Positions 1 to 5,787 of a DNA stretch of 8,931 nt are shown here, piece after piece. The stretch is from contig JAIVJP010000016.1 in the NCBI GenBank assembly GCA_020199975.1, positions 12,855-21,785 of the forward strand. The letters run 5' to 3'. The DNA comes from Acidobacteriota bacterium (GTDB taxonomy: Bacteria > Acidobacteriota > Blastocatellia > Pyrinomonadales > Pyrinomonadaceae). The translations under genes and the position numbers were made by a program. Under the pieces are notes generated by a model that saw only the letters and a list, made by a program, of their open reading frames with translations, made no database searches and had not been told where the DNA came from. Positions within the stretch are counted from its first letter, which is position 1; each line of letters starts with the position of its first letter.

Positions 1-1510
1 CTCCCAACGCATTCATCACGTCAAACCATGGTACTCCGCTGCGTAGTCTCGTCACGGAGCGTTCTTTTCCAAGAATGGCGAAGACCTCAAACATCGAAGG
101 GCCGACTGCCTGGCCGGTTAACATTGTCCGCGAGCCATTGATCAGCAGGCCCGCCTTGACGCCTTGCTCTTTAGCAAACTGTCGCAGTGCCGCCTCCGAG
201 GTATCGTGAGTGAAAAGGTCAATCTCCTCCAGTCGATCAGCTAAGGCCGGCAAGAGTTCTTTGAGACGCGGCTCCTTCTTCAAGTTTCTGTTTACGGCCG
301 CATCTTCAAAATCAAAGTCGTCCGAAAAATAAGCACGGCCCTGAGACGAAAAGTCCTTGAGCGTGTGAAAGCGCTGACGTATCAAGTCCACCGTTTTTGC
401 AAACCACTCGCGATCGTCGTCTTCGTATTCCTCGCGCCAGAGTTTATTTGCGCGGAGTTCAGCTTTCACCATGGGCAGCAATTGTTCACGCGACATTGTG
501 CGAATGTATTCCGCATTCATCCAGAGTGCTTTGTCGTCAGTCCAATGGCGCGGATCGTTCTCCTGGAAATTGAAAATCGCATTCGCGCGGCCGATACCTT
601 CCAGTGAAAACTCCTGGGTGAGTTCTTCAAGCTTCATGATCTCTTTGGTGTCGGGTGGCGACCAGCCCAGCAGCGCCAGAAAGTTGCGAAAAGCAGCTGG
701 CACGAATCCACGTTCGCGATAGGTAGTTAGCGACACCACCTCGCCATGCTTACGTTTAGATAACTTGCCTTTGTTCGGAGCCAGTATCAGTGGCAGGTGG
801 GCAAACTTCGGTACGGGTGTGCCGAGCGCGTCGTAGAGCAGAATCTGCTTATGAGTGTTGGTAATGTGGTCCTGCCCGCGAATCACGTGCGTGATTCCCA
901 TCTCGATATCGTCGATAACCACTGAGAGATTGTAGAGCGGGTGGCCGTCCGAACGCAGCAGCACCAGATCCTCGATCTCCGAGTAGTTGCGTTCCTGCGG
1001 CCCGTAAACGATATCTTCAAAACTTGTCTTGCCTTCGTGTGCAACCTTCAGACGCACGGCGAATGGCTCACCGGCCGCAGCGCGTCGGTCCGATTCTTCC
1101 CTGGGAAGATCACGGTAAGGGTTGCTGCGATGATCCGAACCTTCGGTGGACTGCGCCCGTGCCCGATCGGCAATGCCTTGTTTTATGCTGGCGTCGTCGC
1201 GCTTTTCCTTTGGAGTGAAGTCGCGGTAAGCCTTGCCCTCGGCCACGAGTCTGTTGGCAGCCGCCCGGTGCTGAGGAGCGTTAACCGACTGGAATACGAT
1301 ATCTTCGTCGTAATCCAAACCTAACCATTCGAGACCTTCGATGATCGAACGCGTTGACTCGTCGGTGGAGCGTTGCAGATCAGTATCTTCAATCCGCAGC
1401 AGAAATTTCCCCCCCACTTTGCGCGCGAAAAGCCAGTTGAAGAGAGCAGACCGGGCTGCGCCAATGTGCAGGTAGCCCGTAGGAGATGGTGCAAAGCGAA
1501 CGCGTATCAT
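1..1510 (-). CDS. gltX: Glutamyl-tRNA synthetase, 3' end cut by window edge
   Basis: This enzyme charges tRNA with glutamate for translation in the cytoplasm. Reading the minus strand from ATG at 1510, the frame stays open for 503 codons to the left edge, so only the extreme C-terminus is missing (family members are usually about 470-510 residues). The class I signature starts immediately: FAPSPTGYLHIGAAR at residues 6-20, with HIGA as the HIGH motif. The KMSKS equivalent is KLSKR at 249-253. The motifs RIEDTD, GQDHITNT and LALLGWSPP are also typical of GltX, and the rest is the helical anticodon-binding region. No Shine-Dalgarno sequence is visible before the start, but the N-terminus matches the family exactly. 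The tRNA-Ser gene lies 155 bp upstream on the same strand and has the only strong promoter nearby, so co-transcription is plausible. Whether the enzyme discriminates tRNA-Glu from tRNA-Gln cannot be judged here. Confidence 0.96.
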   Translation of the reverse strand, partial: MIRVRFAPSPTGYLHIGAARSALFNWLFARKVGGKFLLRIEDTDLQRSTDESTRSIIEGLEWLGLDYDEDIVFQSVNAPQHRAAANRLVAEGKAYRDFTPKEKRDDASIKQGIADRARAQSTEGSDHRSNPYRDLPREESDRRAAAGEPFAVRLKVAHEGKTSFEDIVYGPQERNYSEIEDLVLLRSDGHPLYNLSVVIDDIEMGITHVIRGQDHITNTHKQILLYDALGTPVPKFAHLPLILAPNKGKLSKRKHGEVVSLTTYRERGFVPAAFRNFLALLGWSPPDTKEIMKLEELTQEFSLEGIGRANAIFNFQENDPRHWTDDKALWMNAEYIRTMSREQLLPMVKAELRANKLWREEYEDDDREWFAKTVDLIRQRFHTLKDFSSQGRAYFSDDFDFEDAAVNRNLKKEPRLKELLPALADRLEEIDLFTHDTSEAALRQFAKEQGVKAGLLINGSRTMLTGQAVGPSMFEVFAILGKERSVTRLRSGVPWFDVMNALG

Positions 1511-1515
1511 AAGAG

Positions 1516-1658
1516 CAGTGATGGGTGATAAGTAAGAAAAAGAACGATCACCCGTTATGCGACACCGACTCGCCCGGCACCCAAAAGAGTAACGAGTGAC
1601 AAACGACGATTCAGACAAGGTCTTTACTTGCCGGGTCGTCACTTGTCACTCGTCACTG
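1516..1658. repeat. Degenerate RTCACYY heptamer repeats in both orientations
   Basis: Three short tandem clusters of a degenerate heptamer lie in the gltX leader. At 1637-1657 the plus strand reads CGTCACTTGTCACTCGTCAC and onward, three units of GTCACTY. At 1589-1608 a related cluster runs in the opposite orientation and matches 17 of 20 positions as an inverted repeat. At 1516-1536 the complement again reads three units ending in the same TCACTG. A separate perfect 7-bp inverted repeat, GGGTGAT/ATCACCC, sits at 1523-1529 and 1547-1553. The clusters can fold on each other in the transcript between tRNA-Ser and gltX. Function is unknown; they resemble intergenic heptamer repeats known from other bacteria such as cyanobacteria. 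Confidence 0.6.
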
Positions 1659-1665
1659 CTGTTTC

Positions 1666-1756
1666 TGGCGGAGATGACAGGATTCGAACCTGTGAAGGGC
1701 TTTTGACCCTTAACGGTTTAGCAAACCGCCGCCTTCAGCCACTCGGCCACATCTCC
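1666..1756 (-). tRNA. tRNA-Ser, anticodon GCU
   Basis: The minus strand folds as a type II tRNA. The acceptor arm pairs GGAGATG with CATCTCC. The D-arm region is GCC-GAGTGGCTGAA-GGC. The anticodon stem GCGGT/ACCGT encloses the loop TTGCTAA with anticodon GCT, which reads AGC and AGU. A long variable arm (AAGGG/CCCTT) is followed by the T-arm ACAGG-TTCGAAT-CCTGT. The long variable arm is expected for serine. The discriminator is G, and CCA is encoded in the DNA at 1666-1668. It has its own promoter upstream and lies ahead of gltX on the same strand. Confidence 0.96.
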
Positions 1757-1779
1757 GTGCCGAACCAGAGCGAAAACTC

Positions 1780-1807
1780 ATTCTAGTCTGCAACATCAGA
1801 TTGTCAA
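1780..1807 (-). promoter_or_regulatory. Sigma70-type promoter for tRNA-Ser (and possibly gltX)
   Basis: On the minus strand, TTGACA (1802-1807, perfect consensus) is followed after 16 bp by TAGAAT (1780-1785, five of six). This places transcription start near 1773, about 16 nt before the mature tRNA 5' end. No competing promoter was seen between the tRNA and gltX. Confidence 0.75.
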
Positions 1808-1870
1808 GATAACGACCCTCTGATTATTGGCTGCTATCGCTACCTGGGGATCACCAGATAGAATCCTGGC

Positions 1871-2734
1871 ATGGCCAAATTGGAGTTAAGTCGCAGACAG
1901 TTCCTTACCGGGCTTGCTGCTGCTCCGCTAGTTGCTGTTTCCGCAACTTCGGCTTACGCACGCTTTATTGAACCGTATCGTTACGAAGTGTCCGAAACCG
2001 ACGTTTTCCTGCGCGACCTGCCCCAGCGTTTTGAAGGCTTTCGTATTACCCAGCTCACCGATGTTCATCACAGCCGGATAGTCGGTATTGATGAGGTGCG
2101 ACGGACTGTGGATTTGGCAAACTTGACCAAACCGGATCTGATTGCCCTCACGGGTGATTATACGACCTCCTACCGGCGATATATCGAGCCCTGCGCCGAA
2201 GCGCTCGGAGCCTTGAATGCTCCTGAAGGTGTTTGGGCGGTGCTGGGCAATCACGACCACTATACGGATCGAGAGTTGACTACGCGGGCTCTCGAAAATA
2301 ACCACATCGCCGTGCTCAATAACGCGAACACCACTCTACGGCGAGGATCGGATGTGCTGCAACTCTCAGGCATCGATGATTGGTCCTGGGCAGGAACCAA
2401 TTGGCCTCGCGCGCTGTATGGGCTCGATCAGAAACGCCCGACAGTGCTGCTGTCTCACCAGCCGAGAGTTCTTGATCTTGCGGAGTCGGAGAAAGTAGGA
2501 CTGATTATTAGCGGACATACTCACGGCGGGCAAATTGATCTGCCTCTGATTGGCCCACCAGCTCGATTCGCCACCGCCGAACTCAAATATGCCCAAGGCC
2601 TCTTCCGCCGCGGAGACACGCAACTCTACGTATCCCGTGGGACCGGTGTAATTGGTTTGCCACTGCGCCTCGGGGTAAGGCCCGAGATTGCCGTGCTGCG
2701 CTTAAGGCGTGCCTCTGAAAGAACCTCAGTTTGA
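1871..2734 (+). CDS. Tat-exported metallophosphoesterase (YkuE/YaeI type)
   Basis: This is a 287-residue calcineurin-like phosphoesterase, which hydrolyses phosphoesters with a two-metal centre. The N-terminus is a twin-arginine signal: SRRQFL at residues 7-12, a hydrophobic stretch at about 13-29, and an AYA-type cleavage site near residue 30, so it should act outside the cytoplasm. The metal-binding blocks appear in order: D64-x-H66 (TDVHHS), G95-D96, the GNHD block at 126-129, H196 (SHQP) and GHTHGG at 215-220. This pattern fits the YkuE/YaeI subfamily, some members of which act on phospholipids or lipid A precursors; the substrate here is not known. No clear Shine-Dalgarno precedes the ATG. 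A TAGAAT hexamer lies only 6 bp before it, so the mRNA may be leaderless. The stop is one base away from the convergent phosphatase gene. Confidence 0.9.
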   Translation: MAKLELSRRQFLTGLAAAPLVAVSATSAYARFIEPYRYEVSETDVFLRDLPQRFEGFRITQLTDVHHSRIVGIDEVRRTVDLANLTKPDLIALTGDYTTSYRRYIEPCAEALGALNAPEGVWAVLGNHDHYTDRELTTRALENNHIAVLNNANTTLRRGSDVLQLSGIDDWSWAGTNWPRALYGLDQKRPTVLLSHQPRVLDLAESEKVGLIISGHTHGGQIDLPLIGPPARFATAELKYAQGLFRRGDTQLYVSRGTGVIGLPLRLGVRPEIAVLRLRRASERTSV

Positions 2735-2735
2735 T

Positions 2736-3716
2736 TTAGTGAACCCTTTGAATCGCCATGAGTGTCAAATCATCGGCGAGTGAATTGGCAATCCGAAAAG
2801 CATCTACTTCGTTTACGCAAGTGGTAAGCAAGGTCTTCGGCGCGAGACCTCCGTTCTCGCGGAGAAGTGATGACAATCTCTCCACGCCATACTCACTTCC
2901 TGCGCCGTCCCGGGTTTCAGAGAGCCCGTCAGTGTAAAGAAAGAGAGTATCGCCTTTCTCCATCTGAAATCTGATTACCGAAAAATGCTCGTTGCAGAAG
3001 ATGCCCACTGGTAAGCCGGTGGCCTCGATACTCTGCACTGCACCCTGGCGAAGCAGCAGCGGCGGCAGATGGCCCGCGTTACAAATCTCAATGCCACCCG
3101 AAGTATTGGCTTTACCACACACAAGTGTCGCGTAGTGGGTAGGCAAGGTGCTTTCGCAAAAGACGCGGCTGGCACGCTCAACAATTTCTTCGAGCGGAAG
3201 GTTGATGGAAATAAGCGTTCGAAACATAGCCTGAAGGTGTGCCATCAGCATCGACGCGGCCACACCTTTGCCCGAAACGTCTCCCAGCACAAACAGCAAA
3301 CTCTGATCGTCGCTGCTGATAAGATCACAATAGTCACCACTAACAATACCGGCCGGCTGATAGTGGTAGGCGATCTCCCAGCCATCAATCTTTTGACTTG
3401 GCAGTGGCAGCAGCCCGGTTTGAATTCGCGCGGCCAACTCCAGATCGTCCTCGAGCGCCCGTTGTTCCCTAGGGCTCAAGTGATCGATGCAAAGCCGAGT
3501 AAGTGGATTTGCTATGAGTCTCTCGGTTTCGACGGGATCGTTACAAAAGTCGCACAGGCCATAAGTGCCTAATTCCATGCGACGCAAGGCCTCATCGACT
3601 TCGGCCAGGAGGTGCGAGATTTCTGTGGCTTCAATGAAACTACGGGCCGCGATTTCCAGCTTCTGGCGCCGGTCAATCAATTGTTCACGAAGGAGGGGCT
3701 CAATTGCGGTAACCAT
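2736..3716 (-). CDS. DksA-like zinc finger fused to PP2C/SpoIIE-type phosphatase
   Basis: This 326-residue cytoplasmic protein has two parts. Residues 35-80 resemble the C-terminal zinc finger of DksA/TraR: LLAEVDEALRRMELGTYGLC leads into C55-x2-C58 and C76-x2-H79, a CCCH version of the usual four-cysteine site. Residues 93-324 form a PP2C/SpoIIE (RsbU-like) serine/threonine phosphatase that opens with the typical linker AARIQTGLLP. Likely metal-binding acidic residues are D128 (SGDYCDL), D146 in GDVSGKG, D263 in TDGLSE, and D315-D316 near the C-terminus. Relatives dephosphorylate anti-anti-sigma factors in partner switching. No receiver, PAS, GAF or membrane segment is present, so the zinc finger is the only candidate sensor or docking part. 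AAGGA seven bases before the ATG supports the start. It lies 17 bp behind arsR and is presumably in the same transcript; no partner anti-sigma or STAS gene is in the window. Confidence 0.88.
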   Translation of the reverse strand: MVTAIEPLLREQLIDRRQKLEIAARSFIEATEISHLLAEVDEALRRMELGTYGLCDFCNDPVETERLIANPLTRLCIDHLSPREQRALEDDLELAARIQTGLLPLPSQKIDGWEIAYHYQPAGIVSGDYCDLISSDDQSLLFVLGDVSGKGVAASMLMAHLQAMFRTLISINLPLEEIVERASRVFCESTLPTHYATLVCGKANTSGGIEICNAGHLPPLLLRQGAVQSIEATGLPVGIFCNEHFSVIRFQMEKGDTLFLYTDGLSETRDGAGSEYGVERLSSLLRENGGLAPKTLLTTCVNEVDAFRIANSLADDLTLMAIQRVH

Positions 3717-3733
3717 TCCTTGTTCCTTTCAGT

Positions 3734-4126
3734 TTATGCCACCAGGCTCGCTGGGCGCGGGGCTTTCTGCAGTTGCACGGGAAGCTGTGGAGCACAACAG
3801 ACTTGAGCCAGTCTCGCACGGTCGCGCTTCATGCCGGCATCATTTGCCAGCGACGCGCGGACTTCGCGAAAGATGTTAGCCGCCCGTGAATCAGGCGGTT
3901 CCACTATTCGGTAGTGCATCCACTTTCCTTCTCGTCTGGCAGCCACCACACCAGCTCTGCGAAGATACGCGAGATGACGCGAGATCTTGGGCTGGTTCAG
4001 CTTCAAGACTTCCACAAAGAAACAGACGCAGACCTCGTCGTCGCCCATCAAGTTGATTAGGCGTAAACGCGTGCGATCTGCGAGTGCTTTGAACAGTTCT
4101 TCAATGCTGTACTCCTTGTCTGACAT
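3734..4126 (-). CDS. arsR: ArsR-family metalloid-responsive repressor
   Basis: This 130-residue winged-helix repressor is released from DNA by trivalent arsenic or antimony in its family. The core is clear: ELFKALADRTRLRLINLM at 10-27, the ligand segment EVCVC at 31-35, the recognition helix region NQPKISRHLAYLRRAG at 44-59, and a wing ending in GKWMHYRI. C33 and C35 match the Cys-Val-Cys pair of plasmid R773 ArsR. The third cysteine of that site is replaced (V38), while a C110-C111 pair in the tail could supply ligands, as in some ArsR proteins with C-terminal sites. The start is fixed by an in-frame TAA five codons upstream; no Shine-Dalgarno is visible. It is followed after 17 bp by the phosphatase gene and preceded by the acetyltransferase gene on the same strand. 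Probable targets are its own operon and arsI. Confidence 0.9.
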   Translation of the reverse strand: MSDKEYSIEELFKALADRTRLRLINLMGDDEVCVCFFVEVLKLNQPKISRHLAYLRRAGVVAARREGKWMHYRIVEPPDSRAANIFREVRASLANDAGMKRDRARLAQVCCAPQLPVQLQKAPRPASLVA

Positions 4127-4223
4127 TGGTTTGATCGTTTAGTTAGACTGTGGTTATGTGATTACGATTTCCGCAGTCCCAGAGTTCCTTTCCGTCGGTC
4201 ATTTAAGCTCTAGCCGCCTTAAA

Positions 4224-4229
4224 ATTATA
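4224..4229 (-). promoter_or_regulatory. Possible -10 element for arsR
   Basis: A perfect TATAAT is read on the minus strand about 97 bp before the arsR start. No good -35 is seen at 16-18 bp; the nearest T-rich stretch, TTTTGG, is only 14 bp away. It would give arsR and the phosphatase a promoter separate from that of the acetyltransferase gene. No terminator hairpin lies between the acetyltransferase stop and this site, so read-through is also possible. Confidence 0.35.
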
Positions 4230-4272
4230 TCCAATTCTTGGCGCCAAAACCCCCGGGTAGCGTTCCTTCGGA

Positions 4273-4761
4273 TCAGTTTCCGACTATCTCGCTTCGCCGT
4301 TCCAGGAGCACTGTGTCTCGCCAGACTCCATTGACAATCCCGATCCGCCGTCGAGTACCGACTTCACGGAACCCGCAGATCTTAAGCAGCGCCAGGCTCG
4401 CAATATTCTCAGGGAACACGCTGGCTTGGAGGGTCCAAATACCTTTCTGTTCTGAGGCAGCGATGAGTTGTTTCAGGAGAGCCTTTCCAATCCCCTGACC
4501 TCTGAAGTTGTCTGCCACATAGACACTAACCTCGGCAACCCCACCGTAAACTGCTCGCGAGGAAACCCGCGCCAGGGCGGCCCAGCCTACAACACCGTCC
4601 TCGCTTGGGGAGACTGCGACCAGCCGGGAAACGCTGAGATGACTTTCGTCCCATTTTTCCCAGGAAGGCGCCTCGGTTTCGAAGCTCGCGTCGCCCGTGG
4701 CGAGGCCTTCCAAATAGATTGAGCGTACGCACTCCCAGTCCTCTGGAATCATCTGCCTCAT
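4273..4761 (-). CDS. GNAT N-acetyltransferase, phosphinothricin/ArsN type
   Basis: This 162-residue enzyme uses acetyl-CoA to acetylate a small-molecule amine. The acetyl-CoA loop R-G-Q-G-I-G is at residues 87-92, following the beta strand VAEVSVYVADNF. The N-terminal IYLEGLATGDASFETE at 15-30 and the later PENIASLALLKICGF are typical of the phosphinothricin acetyltransferase group. Members of this group found in arsenic operons (ArsN1) acetylate the arsenic antibiotic arsinothricin. The gene sits between arsR and arsI, which supports such a role, but the substrate is inferred from family and neighbours only. The frame is open back to an ATG at 4917. The start at 4761 is chosen because AAAGGGAG lies six bases before it, the family N-terminus begins there, and an upstream start would overlap arsI. 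Confidence 0.87.
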   Translation of the reverse strand: MRQMIPEDWECVRSIYLEGLATGDASFETEAPSWEKWDESHLSVSRLVAVSPSEDGVVGWAALARVSSRAVYGGVAEVSVYVADNFRGQGIGKALLKQLIAASEQKGIWTLQASVFPENIASLALLKICGFREVGTRRRIGIVNGVWRDTVLLERRSEIVGN

Positions 4762-4767
4762 TAAGAT

Positions 4768-4775
4768 CTCCCTTT
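4768..4775 (-). promoter_or_regulatory. Ribosome binding site fixing the acetyltransferase start
   Basis: AAAGGGAG on the minus strand, six bases before ATG 4761. It decides against the in-frame ATG 52 codons upstream, which would place the N-terminus inside the divergent promoter and arsI. Confidence 0.75.
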
Positions 4776-4798
4776 CCACAAGAACCCTCGCATACGCC

Positions 4799-4827
4799 TT
4801 GACAGATGTGTTTCTCGGGTGTAGACT
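4799..4827 (+). promoter_or_regulatory. Sigma70-type promoter for arsI
   Basis: TTGACA (4799-4804, perfect) and TAGACT (4822-4827, four of six) are separated by 17 bp. Transcription would start near 4834 and run directly into the inverted repeat at 4837-4852. Confidence 0.6.
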
Positions 4828-4836
4828 TCGATTCAC

Positions 4837-4852
4837 ATTCGCATTAGCGAAT
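4837..4852. promoter_or_regulatory. Inverted repeat, candidate ArsR operator
   Basis: ATTCGC-ATTA-GCGAAT is a perfect 6-bp dyad with a 4-bp spacer. It lies just downstream of the predicted arsI -10 and upstream of its ribosome binding site, inside the region shared with the divergent acetyltransferase gene. AT-rich dyads at or near the start site are typical of ArsR/SmtB operators. Binding by the nearby ArsR is inferred from position and form. No second copy was seen upstream of arsR. Confidence 0.55.
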
Positions 4853-4862
4853 ATGAAATATA

Positions 4863-4868
4863 AAGGAG
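4863..4868 (+). promoter_or_regulatory. Ribosome binding site of arsI
   Basis: AAGGAG, six bases before ATG 4875: a near-ideal Shine-Dalgarno in a window where several genes lack one. Confidence 0.8.
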
Positions 4869-4874
4869 AATGAT

Positions 4875-5414
4875 ATGGAAAGCAAGAAAGATGACCAGGT
4901 AAGAGCTCTAAAGGCACATCTTGCTCTAAACGTCCGCAGCGTGGAGCAGAGCGTCAGCTTTTACCAGAAAATGCTGGGTATCGAACCTAGTAAGGTGCGG
5001 CCGGGATACGCGAAGTTCGATGTGCAAAACCCGCCGTTGAATCTAACCCTCAACGCTGTCGCGTTTAAAGAACGCGGGGCGCTGTCGCATCTGGGTATTC
5101 AGGTAGGTTCAACGGATGACGTTTTAGCGATGCGACAAAAATGGGAAGCAGCCGGCCTTGTCACGCGCGACGAGATGCAGACCAACTGCTGCTACGCGAC
5201 TCAGGATAAAACGTGGGTGCGTGATCCAGATGGCAACGAGTGGGAAGCATTCGTGGTTTTGCGAGACAACCTGCCGGAGACCGCAGCTTGCGAATGCGGG
5301 AGCAGGCTCGCGGAGACGCAACCCGAAACTGTGGTTCGCGATACAGTGACAAATGCAAACGTCCAAGCAATCGCGTCCTGCTGCGCGCCCGAGCCCGTCA
5401 GCCTTGCACGGTGA
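4875..5414 (+). CDS. arsI: ArsI/CadI-family C-As lyase with cysteine-rich tail
   Basis: This 179-residue vicinal-oxygen-chelate (glyoxalase-fold) protein of the ArsI/CadI family fits an Fe(II)-dependent dioxygenase that cleaves the carbon-arsenic bond of trivalent methyl and aromatic arsenicals, freeing arsenite. The metal ligands are H15 (KAHLALNV), H72 (SHLGIQV) and E124 (DPDGNEWEAF). The arsenic-binding pair is C105-C106 in QTNCCYATQDK, the family hallmark. Other family blocks are SFYQKMLGIEPSKVRPGYAKF and NPPLNLTLN. Beyond the VOC fold, which ends near residue 130, there is a tail of about 50 residues with C139, C141 and a C169-C170 pair in CCAPEP. Such tails occur in part of the family and may bind metalloid. 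The start is supported by AAGGAG six bases upstream. The gene diverges from the acetyltransferase gene and is likely repressed by ArsR through the dyad before it. Confidence 0.92.
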   Translation: MESKKDDQVRALKAHLALNVRSVEQSVSFYQKMLGIEPSKVRPGYAKFDVQNPPLNLTLNAVAFKERGALSHLGIQVGSTDDVLAMRQKWEAAGLVTRDEMQTNCCYATQDKTWVRDPDGNEWEAFVVLRDNLPETAACECGSRLAETQPETVVRDTVTNANVQAIASCCAPEPVSLAR

Positions 5415-5429
5415 ACCGCGACCTTTCCT

Positions 5430-5695
5430 AGGCTGTGTGAAAAATCAGAACAGAGTGTCCGTGAAATCATGCATCTGACGAGACCGGTGCACTACAGAAT
5501 TGAGTAGCGATCGGGCCCTTTCCGGCAGATTCAACCAGGAACCGAACAAGCGCTAAGCTGCCGGCTAGCTAAGCTTAATCGCAAGTTGACAGTTGCGTGC
5601 GCGACCCGGTCGCTACCGCTACTCGGTTCTGTAGTCAGTAGCTGCGTTACGGGAGTCTGACGCGCATCTCCAATTTCTGCATTTTCACATAGCCT
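5430..5695. mobile_element. MITE-like imperfect palindromic element (about 266 bp)
   Basis: The 372-bp gap between arsI and the next gene holds this element and a terminator; no gene was found in it. The ends read AGGCTGTGTGAAAA (5430-5443) and the complement of AGGCTATGTGAAAA (5682-5695), 13 of 14 identical as an inverted repeat. An inner inverted pair lies at almost the same distance from each end: 5492-5515 begins CTACAGAATTGAGTAG, and 5605-5634 read in complement begins CTACAGAACCGAGTAG. The centre carries TAAGCT/AGCTTA (5554-5559, 5572-5577). The whole stretch is therefore one imperfect hairpin without coding capacity, as in miniature inverted-repeat elements moved by an IS transposase in trans. 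A flanking CT on each side is the only possible target duplication. Terminal GGCTGTGTGAAAA resembles ends of some IS elements, but the family is not assigned. Confidence 0.55.
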
Positions 5696-5718
5696 CTCTC
5701 ACGACGGGCTGTCTCATC

Positions 5719-5756
5719 AAAAAAAGGCCCGGTCCCTCGAGAGAGGCCGGACCTTT
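5719..5756 (-). terminator. Rho-independent terminator of the Spy-like gene
   Basis: On the minus strand, AAAGGTCCGG pairs with CCGGGCCTTT (one G-T pair) around an inner CCTC/GAGG stem, followed by a run of seven T. It lies 31 bp past the stop of the Spy-like gene. The stem could also stop plus-strand transcripts leaving arsI, but the T-run there is poor. Confidence 0.88.
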
Positions 5757-5787
5757 CAGCTTTTGAAAGGGCGATTCTTCGAACGCC

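Noticed and set aside
365..1324. Several open frames of 60-130 codons on the plus strand opposite gltX
   Set aside because: They lie wholly antisense to a fully open, clearly conserved gltX frame and show no recognisable domains or ribosome binding sites.
3069..3879. Plus-strand open frames opposite the phosphatase and arsR genes
   Set aside because: They are shadows: the minus strand carries complete domain motifs with matching starts, and the plus-strand products look like nothing known.
4762..4917. N-terminal extension of the acetyltransferase up to ATG 4917
   Set aside because: It would overlap arsI and run through the divergent promoter; the ribosome binding site and family N-terminus both support 4761.
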